Assembly (NCBI GenBank): GCA_964352025.1
Contig: CAYGPZ010000004.1
Location: 62,001 to 126,000 of the forward strand
Length of the DNA stretch: 64,000 nucleotides
Source: Hirschia sp964352025
Lineage (GTDB): Bacteria > Pseudomonadota > Alphaproteobacteria > Caulobacterales > Hyphomonadaceae
Reading direction: 5' to 3'
Under the pieces are notes generated by a model. The model was not told the origin of the DNA. It ran no database searches and was given only the letters and a program-made list of their open reading frames with translations. This document shows, in pieces, positions 53,825 to 62,836 of this stretch (position 1 is the first letter of the stretch; each line of letters starts with the position of its first letter). Position numbers and translations under genes: made by a program.

Positions 53825-55345
53825 ATGACACAGCAGAACAGTGAACAGCTTTTTACAGATTGGCTCAGTTTTTTTGCCTATAGCGACGGCAACCGCCTGG
53901 CAGCCGTGGACATTCATACGGGTCGTAGATTTTCATACGCTGAACTAAATGATCGCACGACGCGGCTAGCAACTGGACTGCAAAATCATTTTTCTATCAG
54001 GAAAAACGATCGCGTTGCCGTTCTTGCTCACAATAGCACTGATCATTTTGAAATCATGTTTGCGTGCTGGAAATTGGGTGCCGTTTACATGCCTATGAAT
54101 TGGCGCCTCAGCCCCGATGAAGCTAAAGCTATATTTGCAGATGCAGAACCAAGTGTCGTCATCTACGACAGTGAATTTGCAGAACTTCTAGAAAACAGCG
54201 GCATGCCGAAACTTGAGCGGCATGAAAACCTGACCACTAGCCCGTACGAAAAAATTATAGCCGAAAACGAGGCCAGCGTGGTCATGTCTCCCGTAAGTTT
54301 GGATGACATAAACACGCTTATGTACACTTCGGGGACAACAGGTGACCCTAAAGGCGTCATCGGAACATACCGAATGACACTCACTAGTGTGCTGCAACAG
54401 GCTTCGTTAGTGAATGGTGATTCAGTTTGTCTTACATATGCACCCCTATTTCACACTGCGGGACTAAATAGCTTCGCGACGCCGCTATTCCACTTTGGTG
54501 GAACATTATATGTTATGCGCGGCTGGGATGCTGACATTGCAATGGCTCACCTTCAAAGCGAAGAAGTCGGTGTAACACATACTTTGGGCGTACCTTTCCA
54601 TCTAACGGTCCTCAGCCAGCACCCTGGTTTCGCCACGGCGAAATTTCCGACACTTCAAATTATCGGAGTTGGAGGCGCTCCAGCAAACTCAAAACTCATT
54701 GAACTGTGGCATCAGAAGAATATCCCACTTTCACAGTCTTACGGTATGACGGAAATATTCGGCCTAATTTTTCAACCTCCCGAAAAAGCTCGCTTGAATC
54801 CCAAAGCGGCCGGTAAAGCACTTATGTACACCTCAGTTCAGATCGGTGATGAATTAGGTCAGGAAGTCCCTAGAGGCCAAACCGGTGAAATACAGGTAAA
54901 AAGCTCCGGCCTAACGCCAGGGTATTGGAGAAAACCCGAACTTACCGCTGCCTCTTTTAGCAATGGTTGGTTTAGAACAGGCGATGCTGGATATATGGAA
55001 GACGACGGGACTGTTTATATCGTGGACCGCCTCAAAGACATGTTTATTTCCGGCGGAGAGAATGTGTATCCGATTGAAGTCGAAAATGTGATTTCAAAGA
55101 TAGCAGGCGTTGCTCTCGTCGCGGTTATCGGAGTGCCTGACGAGAAATGGCAAGAAGTCGGGAAAGCATGCATAGTTCTTCGTCAAGGTGCTGAACTATC
55201 TGCAGACACCATTTTAGAAACCTGCAAAGAAAAACTAGCCAAGTATAAAGTTCCTAAAACGGTAGAATTCATGCCATTTTTCCCGATGAGCGCGCAAGGA
55301 AAAATACTTAAACGGGAACTTCGAAAGAAGCATATCCAATCATGA
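53825..55345 (+). CDS. Acyl-CoA synthetase (AMP-dependent ligase, class I)
   Basis: A 506-residue ANL-superfamily ligase. ATP-binding YTSGTTGDPKG (near 162-172), SYGMTE (near 303), the GWFRTGD hinge region and the C-terminal catalytic lysine in GKILKREL (Lys near 496) are present. It activates a carboxylic acid as the acyl-CoA. There is no carrier domain. It heads a tight operon with a hotdog thioesterase (4-bp overlap) and a nitronate-monooxygenase-like enzyme. The substrate is probably a short or aromatic acid brought in by the divergent MFS protein. Confidence 0.93.
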   Translation: MTQQNSEQLFTDWLSFFAYSDGNRLAAVDIHTGRRFSYAELNDRTTRLATGLQNHFSIRKNDRVAVLAHNSTDHFEIMFACWKLGAVYMPMNWRLSPDEAKAIFADAEPSVVIYDSEFAELLENSGMPKLERHENLTTSPYEKIIAENEASVVMSPVSLDDINTLMYTSGTTGDPKGVIGTYRMTLTSVLQQASLVNGDSVCLTYAPLFHTAGLNSFATPLFHFGGTLYVMRGWDADIAMAHLQSEEVGVTHTLGVPFHLTVLSQHPGFATAKFPTLQIIGVGGAPANSKLIELWHQKNIPLSQSYGMTEIFGLIFQPPEKARLNPKAAGKALMYTSVQIGDELGQEVPRGQTGEIQVKSSGLTPGYWRKPELTAASFSNGWFRTGDAGYMEDDGTVYIVDRLKDMFISGGENVYPIEVENVISKIAGVALVAVIGVPDEKWQEVGKACIVLRQGAELSADTILETCKEKLAKYKVPKTVEFMPFFPMSAQGKILKRELRKKHIQS

Positions 55346-55740
55346 CCTCAAATACAGACTTTTCGATTGATCAAATATTGAAAAATCGCGCGGTATTAGG
55401 CGGACAATTATGCGAAGAGAATAAGACAAGTCAGATACACTACTCTCCTAGTGACGACTTGATAAACCCAAACGGCGTTGTGTTTGGTGGTTTTCTGGCC
55501 GCTATGTTGGACGATGTGATGGGTATGGTGACCTGGAAAGAAACACAACGCCCTTTCACGAGTGTACAGTTAAATGTCGCTTTTCTCTCTGCCGCACTAA
55601 AAGACGACACCATAATTGGATCAGCGACAGTAACTCGAAACGGCAAAAGACAGGCCTATGTAGAGGGAGAGCTGATAGGAAAGTCAGATAATAAGTTGAT
55701 AGCGAAAGCTTCAGTACACCAGATTTTTTTGAACAAATAA
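55342..55740 (+). CDS. Hotdog-fold thioesterase (PaaI-like)
   Basis: A 132-residue single hotdog domain. DLINPNGVVFGGFLAAMLDDVMG (about 35-57) is the central helix with its usual Asn/Gly-Gly and Asp; the strand QLNVAFLSAALKDD follows. Members hydrolyse acyl- or aryl-CoA thioesters. It overlaps the ligase gene by four bases, which suggests a proofreading or product-release role for the CoA ester made by that ligase. Confidence 0.88.
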   Translation: MTSNTDFSIDQILKNRAVLGGQLCEENKTSQIHYSPSDDLINPNGVVFGGFLAAMLDDVMGMVTWKETQRPFTSVQLNVAFLSAALKDDTIIGSATVTRNGKRQAYVEGELIGKSDNKLIAKASVHQIFLNK

Positions 55741-55751
55741 CGAGAAAACTT

Positions 55752-56678
55752 ATGAATACAGGCGAGCGAGGGAAAGAGCTTTTCAAAGACATCCAATCAA
55801 AGATGCGTCTGCCTATTATGGCCGCACCTATGTTTCTGGTTTCCAGTCCTGATATGGCGAATGAATGCGCCAAGGCCCAGATTGGTTGTTCAATTCCAGC
55901 TCTCAACGCACGGAGTTCGGAAATTCTGGATCAATGGCTATCGTCTATGGATTTACAATCCAATCTGATTTTTCCAAACCTAATCGTTCACCAAAGCAAT
56001 AAACGATCTCAAGCGGATTTGGATTTGGTGGTTAAACACCGTCCACCCGTTGTCATCAGCGCACTTGGACATCCTGGCCCCGTTATAGAGGCCGTGCATT
56101 CTTATGGTGGGATTGTGCTTTCCGATGTAAATTCGATGAAGCTTGCAAATAAAGCTATTGAAGCAGGCGTAGACGGACTTGTTCTAGTGTGTGCCGGAGC
56201 CGGCGGACACACCGGATCTTTAAGCCCATTTTCCTTTATTCCTGAAATTCGAGAAAATTTTATTGGCCCTGTCATTGCCGGTGGTGCTGTGTCCAGTGGA
56301 GCAGGTGTTAAAGCGATGCTGACATTAGGGGCAGATGTCGTCTCTTTAGGAACGCACTTTATATCTGCTGCCGAAAGTCTCGCGACGTCAGCATATAAAG
56401 AAATGCTAGTAAATTCGACACTAGAAGATATCGTTCCATCGTCGTTATTTACTGGTGTCAAAGCAAACTACTTATTGCCATCTGTTGAGAATGCTGGCCT
56501 CACTCGAGAAGATCTGAGTAAAAAACGCGAGCAAGTCATGATAAATGATGAAAAATCGCGTTCCAAAGCATGGAAAGACATCTGGTCTGCCGGACAAGGC
56601 GTCGGCGCTACAAAACAAATAAAGCCTGTAAAAGAAATAGTTGATGAATTGGAACACGAATTCAAAGCATGCAGATAA
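55752..56678 (+). CDS. FMN-dependent nitronate monooxygenase / 2-nitropropane dioxygenase-like
   Basis: A 308-residue TIM-barrel flavoprotein. MRLPIMAAPMFLVSSPDM at the start, CAGAGGHTG (the conserved His of nitronate monooxygenases) and the FMN-phosphate loop PVIAGGAVSSGAGVKAMLTLGADVVSLGTHF are all visible. Members oxidise nitronates or reduce enoyl thioesters (FabK branch). It follows the thioesterase by 11 bp. An enoyl-reductase-like role on the CoA ester is as possible as nitronate oxidation. A terminator hairpin lies at 56719-56750. Confidence 0.88.
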   Translation: MNTGERGKELFKDIQSKMRLPIMAAPMFLVSSPDMANECAKAQIGCSIPALNARSSEILDQWLSSMDLQSNLIFPNLIVHQSNKRSQADLDLVVKHRPPVVISALGHPGPVIEAVHSYGGIVLSDVNSMKLANKAIEAGVDGLVLVCAGAGGHTGSLSPFSFIPEIRENFIGPVIAGGAVSSGAGVKAMLTLGADVVSLGTHFISAAESLATSAYKEMLVNSTLEDIVPSSLFTGVKANYLLPSVENAGLTREDLSKKREQVMINDEKSRSKAWKDIWSAGQGVGATKQIKPVKEIVDELEHEFKACR

Positions 56679-56718
56679 ATGGGCTTAAATACTCGATAAT
56701 CTTCTCCAAAAAACAAAA

Positions 56719-56750
56719 CTCCCCTCACCAAAGTTAATTGTTGAGGGGAG
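56719..56750. terminator. Bidirectional rho-independent terminator
   Basis: CTCCCCTCA and TGAGGGGAG form a 9-bp stem with a 14-base loop, with A-rich and T-rich flanks. It lies between the convergent nitronate-monooxygenase-like and TonB receptor genes. Confidence 0.8.
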
Positions 56751-56830
56751 CTTTCTTTATCTGCGAACAATTTGAAATCAAATACTAATTTCTATACATT
56801 GTACGCCTTTGTTCAATACAAGTACTTGCT

Positions 56831-59800
56831 TTAGAACTTCGCTTTTACACCGAAGAGAATACGGCGACCGTTATCTTCAAAAGCGGCAGGAAAACCAAGG
56901 CCATCAACAAAACTTGTTGGTGTATCGAGCAAATTAATTGCCTCAACGACAGCAGAGAAGTTATCATTGATATTGTAGGTTACATTAGCATCTAATATGC
57001 CGCCTGCTTCAACAAAAAGGCCGAAGTTTTCTTGGCGCGCTCGAGAAACTAAATGTTTGTCTCTCCATGTGTAGGATAGTCTCATACCAAGCTTGTCGGT
57101 TTCATAGTATCCACTTAAGTTAAAGTTATGAGTTGACGATCCGACAATTCTTTCCGGAGCTGAATTATCAATATAAGTGTAGTTAACAAGAGCACCTGTA
57201 TTGCTTAAAAGGCCCGGCAAGTTGGTAAAGCTGTGCTGGAAAGTAAATTCAGCGCCCTGTAAACTCGCACCTTCACCATTTACCTTTGATTTTAGATCAA
57301 ATATCTGGGAAGTGGTTTGAGTTGAATCATCAGCAAAAATTTGTAATATATCAATAGCTTGCTCAGTCGTCACATTCTCAATCAAAGAAACGATATCTTT
57401 GTAGAAGAATGTCGCCGAAAGAATTGATGCATCATCAAAATACCACTCAAGTGACGCATCAAAGTTATTTGATATAAACGGGTCCAGATGAGGATTATTC
57501 GTGTTTATTGTCGGTGGAGTCGCGCTTGCTGTTGTAGATGGTGAAATTTCTGCCAATGAAGGACGCGCCATCGTACGGGATGCAGCAAAACGCATCAAAA
57601 TATCATCGGTTAAACCCAAGCGAAGATTAAATGAAGGTAGAATTTCAGTATATGATCTATCTACGGAAATTGGCGTATCAGCCGGTATAGTAAAAAATAC
57701 ACCTTCGTCAGCATTAAACGTTATTGCATCTAAATCAGCACTAAAACCTCTCGTTACCTGATCAGTACTGACGACACGCACGCCTATGTTTCCTGAAATA
57801 CGATCATCGGAGGATGCAAAATCCATTTGCCCATATAGTGCAAGAATTTTCTCCTCAATGTCTGTAATACCAGGTAAATTAGGAGATACTTCACCCAATG
57901 TTTCCAGATCTTCCCGCGACAAAGATTCAATCACCTCTCTTGAGTTAGAAGCAAGGAATGTTGACGGAAAATAGGACGGACCATCATAAGCATCGAGGAA
58001 ATCTCCACCTCCAGCTTCTACGACTTGAATCACAGGTGCTGCAGCAAATGTGTTATCTTCACCTACCACTGGTGATAGCCCGACAAGATCCGCAAAAACC
58101 GCCGACTCAATACCATAACGGTTTGAACTTCCAAACTGCTCCTGCTCTGAGTAAGATGCCCCAAATTTAAAGGTGATTGGAATTCCCCAGTCAGTTTCAC
58201 GTGCCGCATCAAACTTGGTGCTGAAGATCTTGTCTTCAACTTCACTTCCAATATTTCCGAACAGGCCATGTAGAACAAAGTTATTAGGGTCCAGAATATA
58301 TTGCTCCACGCCGTCAGCGAAATTGAGATTTGTAACTTCGTTATCACCAGTCACATCATACCCAAGTTGGCTAACGACCCCTCGAGTAAATAGTCGGAGA
58401 TCGTCTCCCGATTGTTCAGATTTCGAGGAACTAACTTCACCAGAAAATGTCCACGGCCCTGTCTCATATTCTCCACCGATATTAAGCGATGTTGTATTCC
58501 CTGCACGCGGTTGATAACGTCCACCGTTAAATACTAGAACATTGTTTAAAGTTAGCTGGGTCGTAATGAGGTCACCATTGATATCTTGCCTCGTTTGGTC
58601 AACAATATCACCTGGAGCAGCATCACGGTAAGTATTTCCAAATTGCAATTCCTGATTTGAACGAACCCCATGATTGTCTAGCTCGGTACGGAAAAAATCG
58701 GTGTATAAGCGAAGATTTTCAGTTGGTTGCCAATCTAATCCCGCAATAAAACTTGTTCTTTCTCTTTCGTCTTGAAATCGCTCTAAGATAACAATGTTAT
58801 TGACGAAATCATTTCTTGCGCGAAATCCACGTGCTATATGAGAATGAGATTCAGATTTACGTTGTGAAAAGGCTCCACCTAGCGTGACGCCCAGCTTCCC
58901 ATCTGCGAAAACATCAGTATACAATCCAGCTACACGTGGCTTAGTGTCACCTGAATTAGATTCATAAGCGCCCTGCGCAGAAAGTGCGATGCTTCGCTTG
59001 CCTATATCTAAAGCTCTCGGAGTTCGGACAATTACAGTACCCGCTAAGCCACCTTCATTAAGAGCAGCAGAAGATGTTTTGTGAACTTCAAGCGTGCTCA
59101 CAAATTCAGACGGCAAGACAGAAAATTCGAAGTTACGCGAAGGGGGCGAACCAAATGTCAACGCAAACGCAGATGCCATATTGCTTCCATTTAGAGTGGT
59201 TGCTGTAAATGCTGGTGGCAAACCACGGATACTAACTTGCGAACCTTCACCACGTAGACGTTGAATTTGAACACCTGTCACACGTTGAAGAGATTCCGCA
59301 ACATTTTCATCCGGAAAACGCCCCAACCCCGTTGAACTAATAACATCAGCAATAACAGACGAATTACGTTTGACACTAACGGCCTGTTCAAGACTTTGAC
59401 GAATGCCTGTCACAACAATTGTGTCTTGGACTAGGTCTTTATCTTGCGCGACAGTGGTGGCCTCTTCTACCTCTTGAGCAACAGACTGCTGCCCCATGGT
59501 AACCATCGCAAACGTGGCCCCCGCCAGCAAAGATTTCTTTAAATTGGTATTCATTTCAGCGTTTTCCCCTATGAGAGCATTTGCTTCATTATTACGGGTG
59601 ATAAAAATCATCCCGTGTTCGGTGAGACCGCCTGAAAGACCAGTACCCTGAAGCATTATGTCTAATGCTTCCTGCATACTGTACCGACCCTCAACGGGAT
59701 TAATCCCGTCGATTTTTACCAAATCATTGGAGAACAAGAGAAGTGCACCGGTTTGTTCATGGAAATTTTCCATAACAAAACCCAGCTCTCCACCTTCGAT

Positions 59801-59890
59801 CCGAACGTCGAATCGATCATTATCGCTTTGTGCATGAGCGGCGAAACACGCCAAATGCGTTGCGACAATAAAGCTAGAGATTATTTTAAT
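56831..59890 (-). CDS. TonB-dependent receptor with STN domain; probable ATT start
   Basis: About 1019 residues: a signal peptide, an STN domain (about residues 24-100), an internal second signal-peptide-like segment (MNTNLKKSLLAGATFAMVTM, ending SVAQ), a TonB box (QDTIVVTGI), plug and barrel ending LFGVKAKF. Upstream of the STN domain there is no ATG, GTG or TTG that gives a usable signal peptide before the in-frame stop near 59960. ATT at 59890 does (KIISSFIVATHLACFAAHAQ) and has GGAGAGG six bases upstream, so I start there. The internal ATG at 59554, with AGGGGA ten bases upstream, could give an STN-less receptor. It ends the second sigma/FecR/receptor module; the ligand is unknown. Confidence 0.88.
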   Translation of the reverse strand: MKIISSFIVATHLACFAAHAQSDNDRFDVRIEGGELGFVMENFHEQTGALLLFSNDLVKIDGINPVEGRYSMQEALDIMLQGTGLSGGLTEHGMIFITRNNEANALIGENAEMNTNLKKSLLAGATFAMVTMGQQSVAQEVEEATTVAQDKDLVQDTIVVTGIRQSLEQAVSVKRNSSVIADVISSTGLGRFPDENVAESLQRVTGVQIQRLRGEGSQVSIRGLPPAFTATTLNGSNMASAFALTFGSPPSRNFEFSVLPSEFVSTLEVHKTSSAALNEGGLAGTVIVRTPRALDIGKRSIALSAQGAYESNSGDTKPRVAGLYTDVFADGKLGVTLGGAFSQRKSESHSHIARGFRARNDFVNNIVILERFQDERERTSFIAGLDWQPTENLRLYTDFFRTELDNHGVRSNQELQFGNTYRDAAPGDIVDQTRQDINGDLITTQLTLNNVLVFNGGRYQPRAGNTTSLNIGGEYETGPWTFSGEVSSSKSEQSGDDLRLFTRGVVSQLGYDVTGDNEVTNLNFADGVEQYILDPNNFVLHGLFGNIGSEVEDKIFSTKFDAARETDWGIPITFKFGASYSEQEQFGSSNRYGIESAVFADLVGLSPVVGEDNTFAAAPVIQVVEAGGGDFLDAYDGPSYFPSTFLASNSREVIESLSREDLETLGEVSPNLPGITDIEEKILALYGQMDFASSDDRISGNIGVRVVSTDQVTRGFSADLDAITFNADEGVFFTIPADTPISVDRSYTEILPSFNLRLGLTDDILMRFAASRTMARPSLAEISPSTTASATPPTINTNNPHLDPFISNNFDASLEWYFDDASILSATFFYKDIVSLIENVTTEQAIDILQIFADDSTQTTSQIFDLKSKVNGEGASLQGAEFTFQHSFTNLPGLLSNTGALVNYTYIDNSAPERIVGSSTHNFNLSGYYETDKLGMRLSYTWRDKHLVSRARQENFGLFVEAGGILDANVTYNINDNFSAVVEAINLLDTPTSFVDGLGFPAAFEDNGRRILFGVKAKF

Positions 59891-60050
59891 GTGTTTCCTC
59901 TCCGTAGGTGTCCTTCTTTTGAGGGCTTTGGTATCTGGTGTCCGGTTCTTTTGCCGGTCTCAGTAACAAGACCTTGCACCCTCAAATTTCCGTAAAACAA
60001 AAATCAAAAAATCATCGTCGATTCAGATTTTGTTTTCGAAATTACGCTTT

Positions 60051-61112
60051 TTATTCCTCTTCTACTGCGTGATATAGCCTGACTTTATTGGAGTTTAATT
60101 CTTCAATTTCGACGTCAGCAGCCAATTTCAGTGCTTCAAATAGCTCGGACAAATTACCTACCTTGTAATACGCAAATATCTTTTCTTGGCGCAGCTCTTC
60201 GCCTGAAATTTCGATTTCCATATCTGTATAACGGCTGACTTCACCGATAATATGCTCAAGAGTTTCACCTTTGAATGCAAGAAAACCATCGTGCCAGTCT
60301 ACTTGTTTTTCAATTTGAGCTGGCGCGATGACATCAATACGATTTGCACTTTGGGCAAATACAATCGACTGTCCTGCAGAAACCTCGATAGGTCTAACTT
60401 CTTCACCTTTATCAACTTTTTCTGCGGGTAGTTCTTGAGCAGATGACTTTAGCGAAACTCTACCCTCTGTGACGAGGACATTTATTTGGTGATCATGCAA
60501 ACGCACGGAAAATGCAGTCCCAACAGCAGTAACAATCCCACTTTCAGTGCTAACAGAAAATGGCTTAGCTGGATCATGGGCTACATCAAAGTATGCCTCG
60601 CCTTCAAGTAATTGCACCTGCCTTGCTGAATTATCAAAGCTGACGCTTATACGACTATCCGTATTGAGAATAATTTTCGACCCATCTGGCAGTTCTATAT
60701 TCGATTGCTCGCCCACCAATGTGGCAAATTGCTGAGAATAAGCTCCTTGCGTAAAGATGTTCAATTGAGTTACGCCATATAAACAAACGGCAAGGAAAGA
60801 AGCTGCCAACGCAGCACCGACAGATTTTTTTCGAACAAAGCGATGAAAGAAATCATTGTCACGGCGAGTTTCTAACTGGACAACTTCATTTGCAGAATAA
60901 TCCTTGAGCTGCTCGAGGACCTCCAGCCCGCCCCAAAATTCAGACATTCGTTCAAGCGCTTCTTTATGTCGGGCACTCGTATTCAGCCAGTCCTGAAACT
61001 CCAACTGAGCTTCTGGCGAAAGAGGGCCACTATCCAAGCGCGTCAACCAGTGCATTGCTTGGCTGTCGATCTCTTGAGCATCTGGCATTGAAATGACATT
61101 TTTATCCGTCAT
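60051..61112 (-). CDS. FecR-type anti-sigma / sigma regulator
   Basis: A 353-residue single-pass regulator like the one at 31693. The cytoplasmic sigma-binding part is QAMHWLTRLDSGPLSPEAQLEFQDWL (18-43); the membrane segment is near 97-116 (SVGAALAASFLAVCLYGV). The periplasmic FecR domain shows ATLVGEQSNIELPDGSKI, LLEGEAYFDVAHDPAKPF and VTEGRVSL, and the C-terminal DUF4974-like domain follows. It lies 24 bp downstream of its sigma factor gene and 160 bp upstream of its receptor gene, the usual order. Confidence 0.93.
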   Translation of the reverse strand: MTDKNVISMPDAQEIDSQAMHWLTRLDSGPLSPEAQLEFQDWLNTSARHKEALERMSEFWGGLEVLEQLKDYSANEVVQLETRRDNDFFHRFVRKKSVGAALAASFLAVCLYGVTQLNIFTQGAYSQQFATLVGEQSNIELPDGSKIILNTDSRISVSFDNSARQVQLLEGEAYFDVAHDPAKPFSVSTESGIVTAVGTAFSVRLHDHQINVLVTEGRVSLKSSAQELPAEKVDKGEEVRPIEVSAGQSIVFAQSANRIDVIAPAQIEKQVDWHDGFLAFKGETLEHIIGEVSRYTDMEIEISGEELRQEKIFAYYKVGNLSELFEALKLAADVEIEELNSNKVRLYHAVEEE

Positions 61113-61136
61113 TTTCGCAATTTCCTAATTAGTCCT

Positions 61137-61715
61137 CTATTTCAAACTATTCTTTGAGCTAGGCTTAGGGTGCTTTGCCTTACTCAATTCCAAGCTAAAT
61201 TCACCTGGGTCATACCCTTGCTTTCGCAAATATACAATTAATCCAAGAGCGGCATTAGCAACTCTTTTTTCAACAGTACTTACAGACACATTCAATCTAG
61301 TAGCGATCTGTTTGTACTTCAGTCCTTCAACACGGCGCATTATAAGTGCTTCACGCAAGTTTGAATCCAAACTTCCTAGCGCTTCAGACAAGATAAATAA
61401 TTTTTGACGCGAATCTAATGCGTCTTCGCTTGAAATGTATGCGTCATCCTTTAAGACCGCCTCACCACCAATCTCCTCAACAGAAATTCCAGCAGAGTTC
61501 GTCTTTTTCTGCGCGGCCTTGATAGCAAGATTTCGAGCCACACGTTTCAAGAAGTGTTCAGGTTCGTTTATTTTTGTATCAAGTTCCGTTGCAAATCCTC
61601 TTAGAAACGTCTCCTGAGCCAACTCCTCAACATCATCAGGATTAGGCCGATATTTAGCTATTATGCACTTTATCAACTGACGATTCTCTTGAAACGCCTT
61701 GAATATTGGTGACAT
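61137..61715 (-). CDS. ECF RNA polymerase sigma factor
   Basis: A 192-residue FecI-like sigma factor. Region 2 is NPDDVEELAQETFLRGFA and EPEHFLKRVARNLAIKAA; region 4 is LKYKQIATRLNVSVSTVEKRVANA. ATG at 61715 is preceded by GGGGGGAGAG. It pairs with the FecR at 60051 and the STN receptor at 56831, forming the second such module in the window. The two sigma factors differ enough in region 4 flanks that cross-recognition is not obvious. Confidence 0.93.
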   Translation of the reverse strand: MSPIFKAFQENRQLIKCIIAKYRPNPDDVEELAQETFLRGFATELDTKINEPEHFLKRVARNLAIKAAQKKTNSAGISVEEIGGEAVLKDDAYISSEDALDSRQKLFILSEALGSLDSNLREALIMRRVEGLKYKQIATRLNVSVSTVEKRVANAALGLIVYLRKQGYDPGEFSLELSKAKHPKPSSKNSLK

Positions 61716-61848
61716 TTTCTCTCCCCCCGACTTTTGCCGATGTAGTAGTTGTCACATTACTGACTTACTTTGCAGGAAACCTCAACACACAGTGGGCATT
61801 TAAGATTGTATCTTATTTATCAGTGAGAAGTTGAAACCAGTAGCGCGA

Positions 61849-62727
61849 TCAACGCCACTTGTTTCGTAAAAGCTCAATAATTCTTGGGGCTTCATGATGT
61901 AGATGCTCTGCGTGGGGTGCCCATACTAACCCTATAGACCGTGAGATCTCAAAACCAGATAGTTTCCGCATAATGACCCCGCTCCATGCATAGCTGTCTG
62001 GCATTATAGTCACGCCAAGACCTGCACGCACCATCTCTAATACACGCTCATCATTAGATGAACGAAACGCAAAAAAGGGTCGAACACCTCTTTCTGTAAA
62101 GTGACGGCTTGTTTCCGACAGAGCCTCACAATGGCGCCGCACGATCATTACGTTATCCGCAAGGGCTTCTCCCGGAATGGACTGTTCTTCCGACAAAGCA
62201 TGCTCTTGCGACATTGCAATGGAATAACCCTCCTGAAACAATGTTTCCTCCAGAAAACGCTCTCCCCCCCTATTTGTCAGCGTCAGTGCAACATCTACTC
62301 GCCCACGTGCCAGCAGGTTATTTAGCTCGCGCTCACTTCCTTCCAGCAACTCAACGCGTGATGTATTGCTATCGTCGCCACCAGCTTTTGATACCGCTTC
62401 AATCGCTTCTGCGATCAATGAAGCAGGTACAGTCGACAATACGCCCATTTTAAATACTGGTTGAGGCTCAAGTCCCCGAACGGCCCGTTCCGCCTGATTA
62501 AAATCGCTTTCTATCCGCCGCGCATAGTCCAACAACTGCGTGCCCGCATCAGTGAGATGAATACGTCTGTTAGCACGATGAAAGAGTTTTGACTCTAACT
62601 CTTTTTCTAACTTAGCAATCCCAACAGACAGCGTGGGTTGAGCCACATTCATATGTGCAGCTGCTTTTGAAAAATTCCCCTGATCCACGACAGCAAGGAA
62701 ATAGCGAAGCAAATATCTATCAATCAT
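61849..62727 (-). CDS. LysR-family transcriptional regulator
   Basis: A 292-residue LTTR. The N-terminal HTH is LRYFLAVVDQGNFSKAAAHMNVAQPTLSVGIAKLEKELESKLFHR (7-51); a periplasmic-binding-like effector domain fills the rest (about 90-290). It is divergent from isovaleryl-CoA dehydrogenase, the classic arrangement for a regulator and its target. Leucine-degradation operons are more often controlled by MerR-type LiuR, so a LysR here is a variant. A perfect 15-bp palindrome overlaps its start codon (62726-62740). Confidence 0.93.
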   Translation of the reverse strand: MIDRYLLRYFLAVVDQGNFSKAAAHMNVAQPTLSVGIAKLEKELESKLFHRANRRIHLTDAGTQLLDYARRIESDFNQAERAVRGLEPQPVFKMGVLSTVPASLIAEAIEAVSKAGGDDSNTSRVELLEGSERELNNLLARGRVDVALTLTNRGGERFLEETLFQEGYSIAMSQEHALSEEQSIPGEALADNVMIVRRHCEALSETSRHFTERGVRPFFAFRSSNDERVLEMVRAGLGVTIMPDSYAWSGVIMRKLSGFEISRSIGLVWAPHAEHLHHEAPRIIELLRNKWR

Positions 62728-62740
62728 AGATAATATCTAT
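62726..62740. promoter_or_regulatory. Candidate LysR operator ATAGATAATATCTAT
   Basis: A perfect 7+1+7 inverted repeat that overlaps the LysR start codon and faces the divergent gene. TATCTATCAAT recurs on both flanks, so more than one site is likely. This suits LysR autoregulation with control of the neighbouring operon. Confidence 0.55.
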
Positions 62741-62836
62741 ACCATATATAGTTTAATTTCAATTTTATCTATCAATCAATCAGTGATATCTTTTGAGAAA
62801 GAGGCAAAAGCCCATCCAACTTCGGGAGATATTCAT

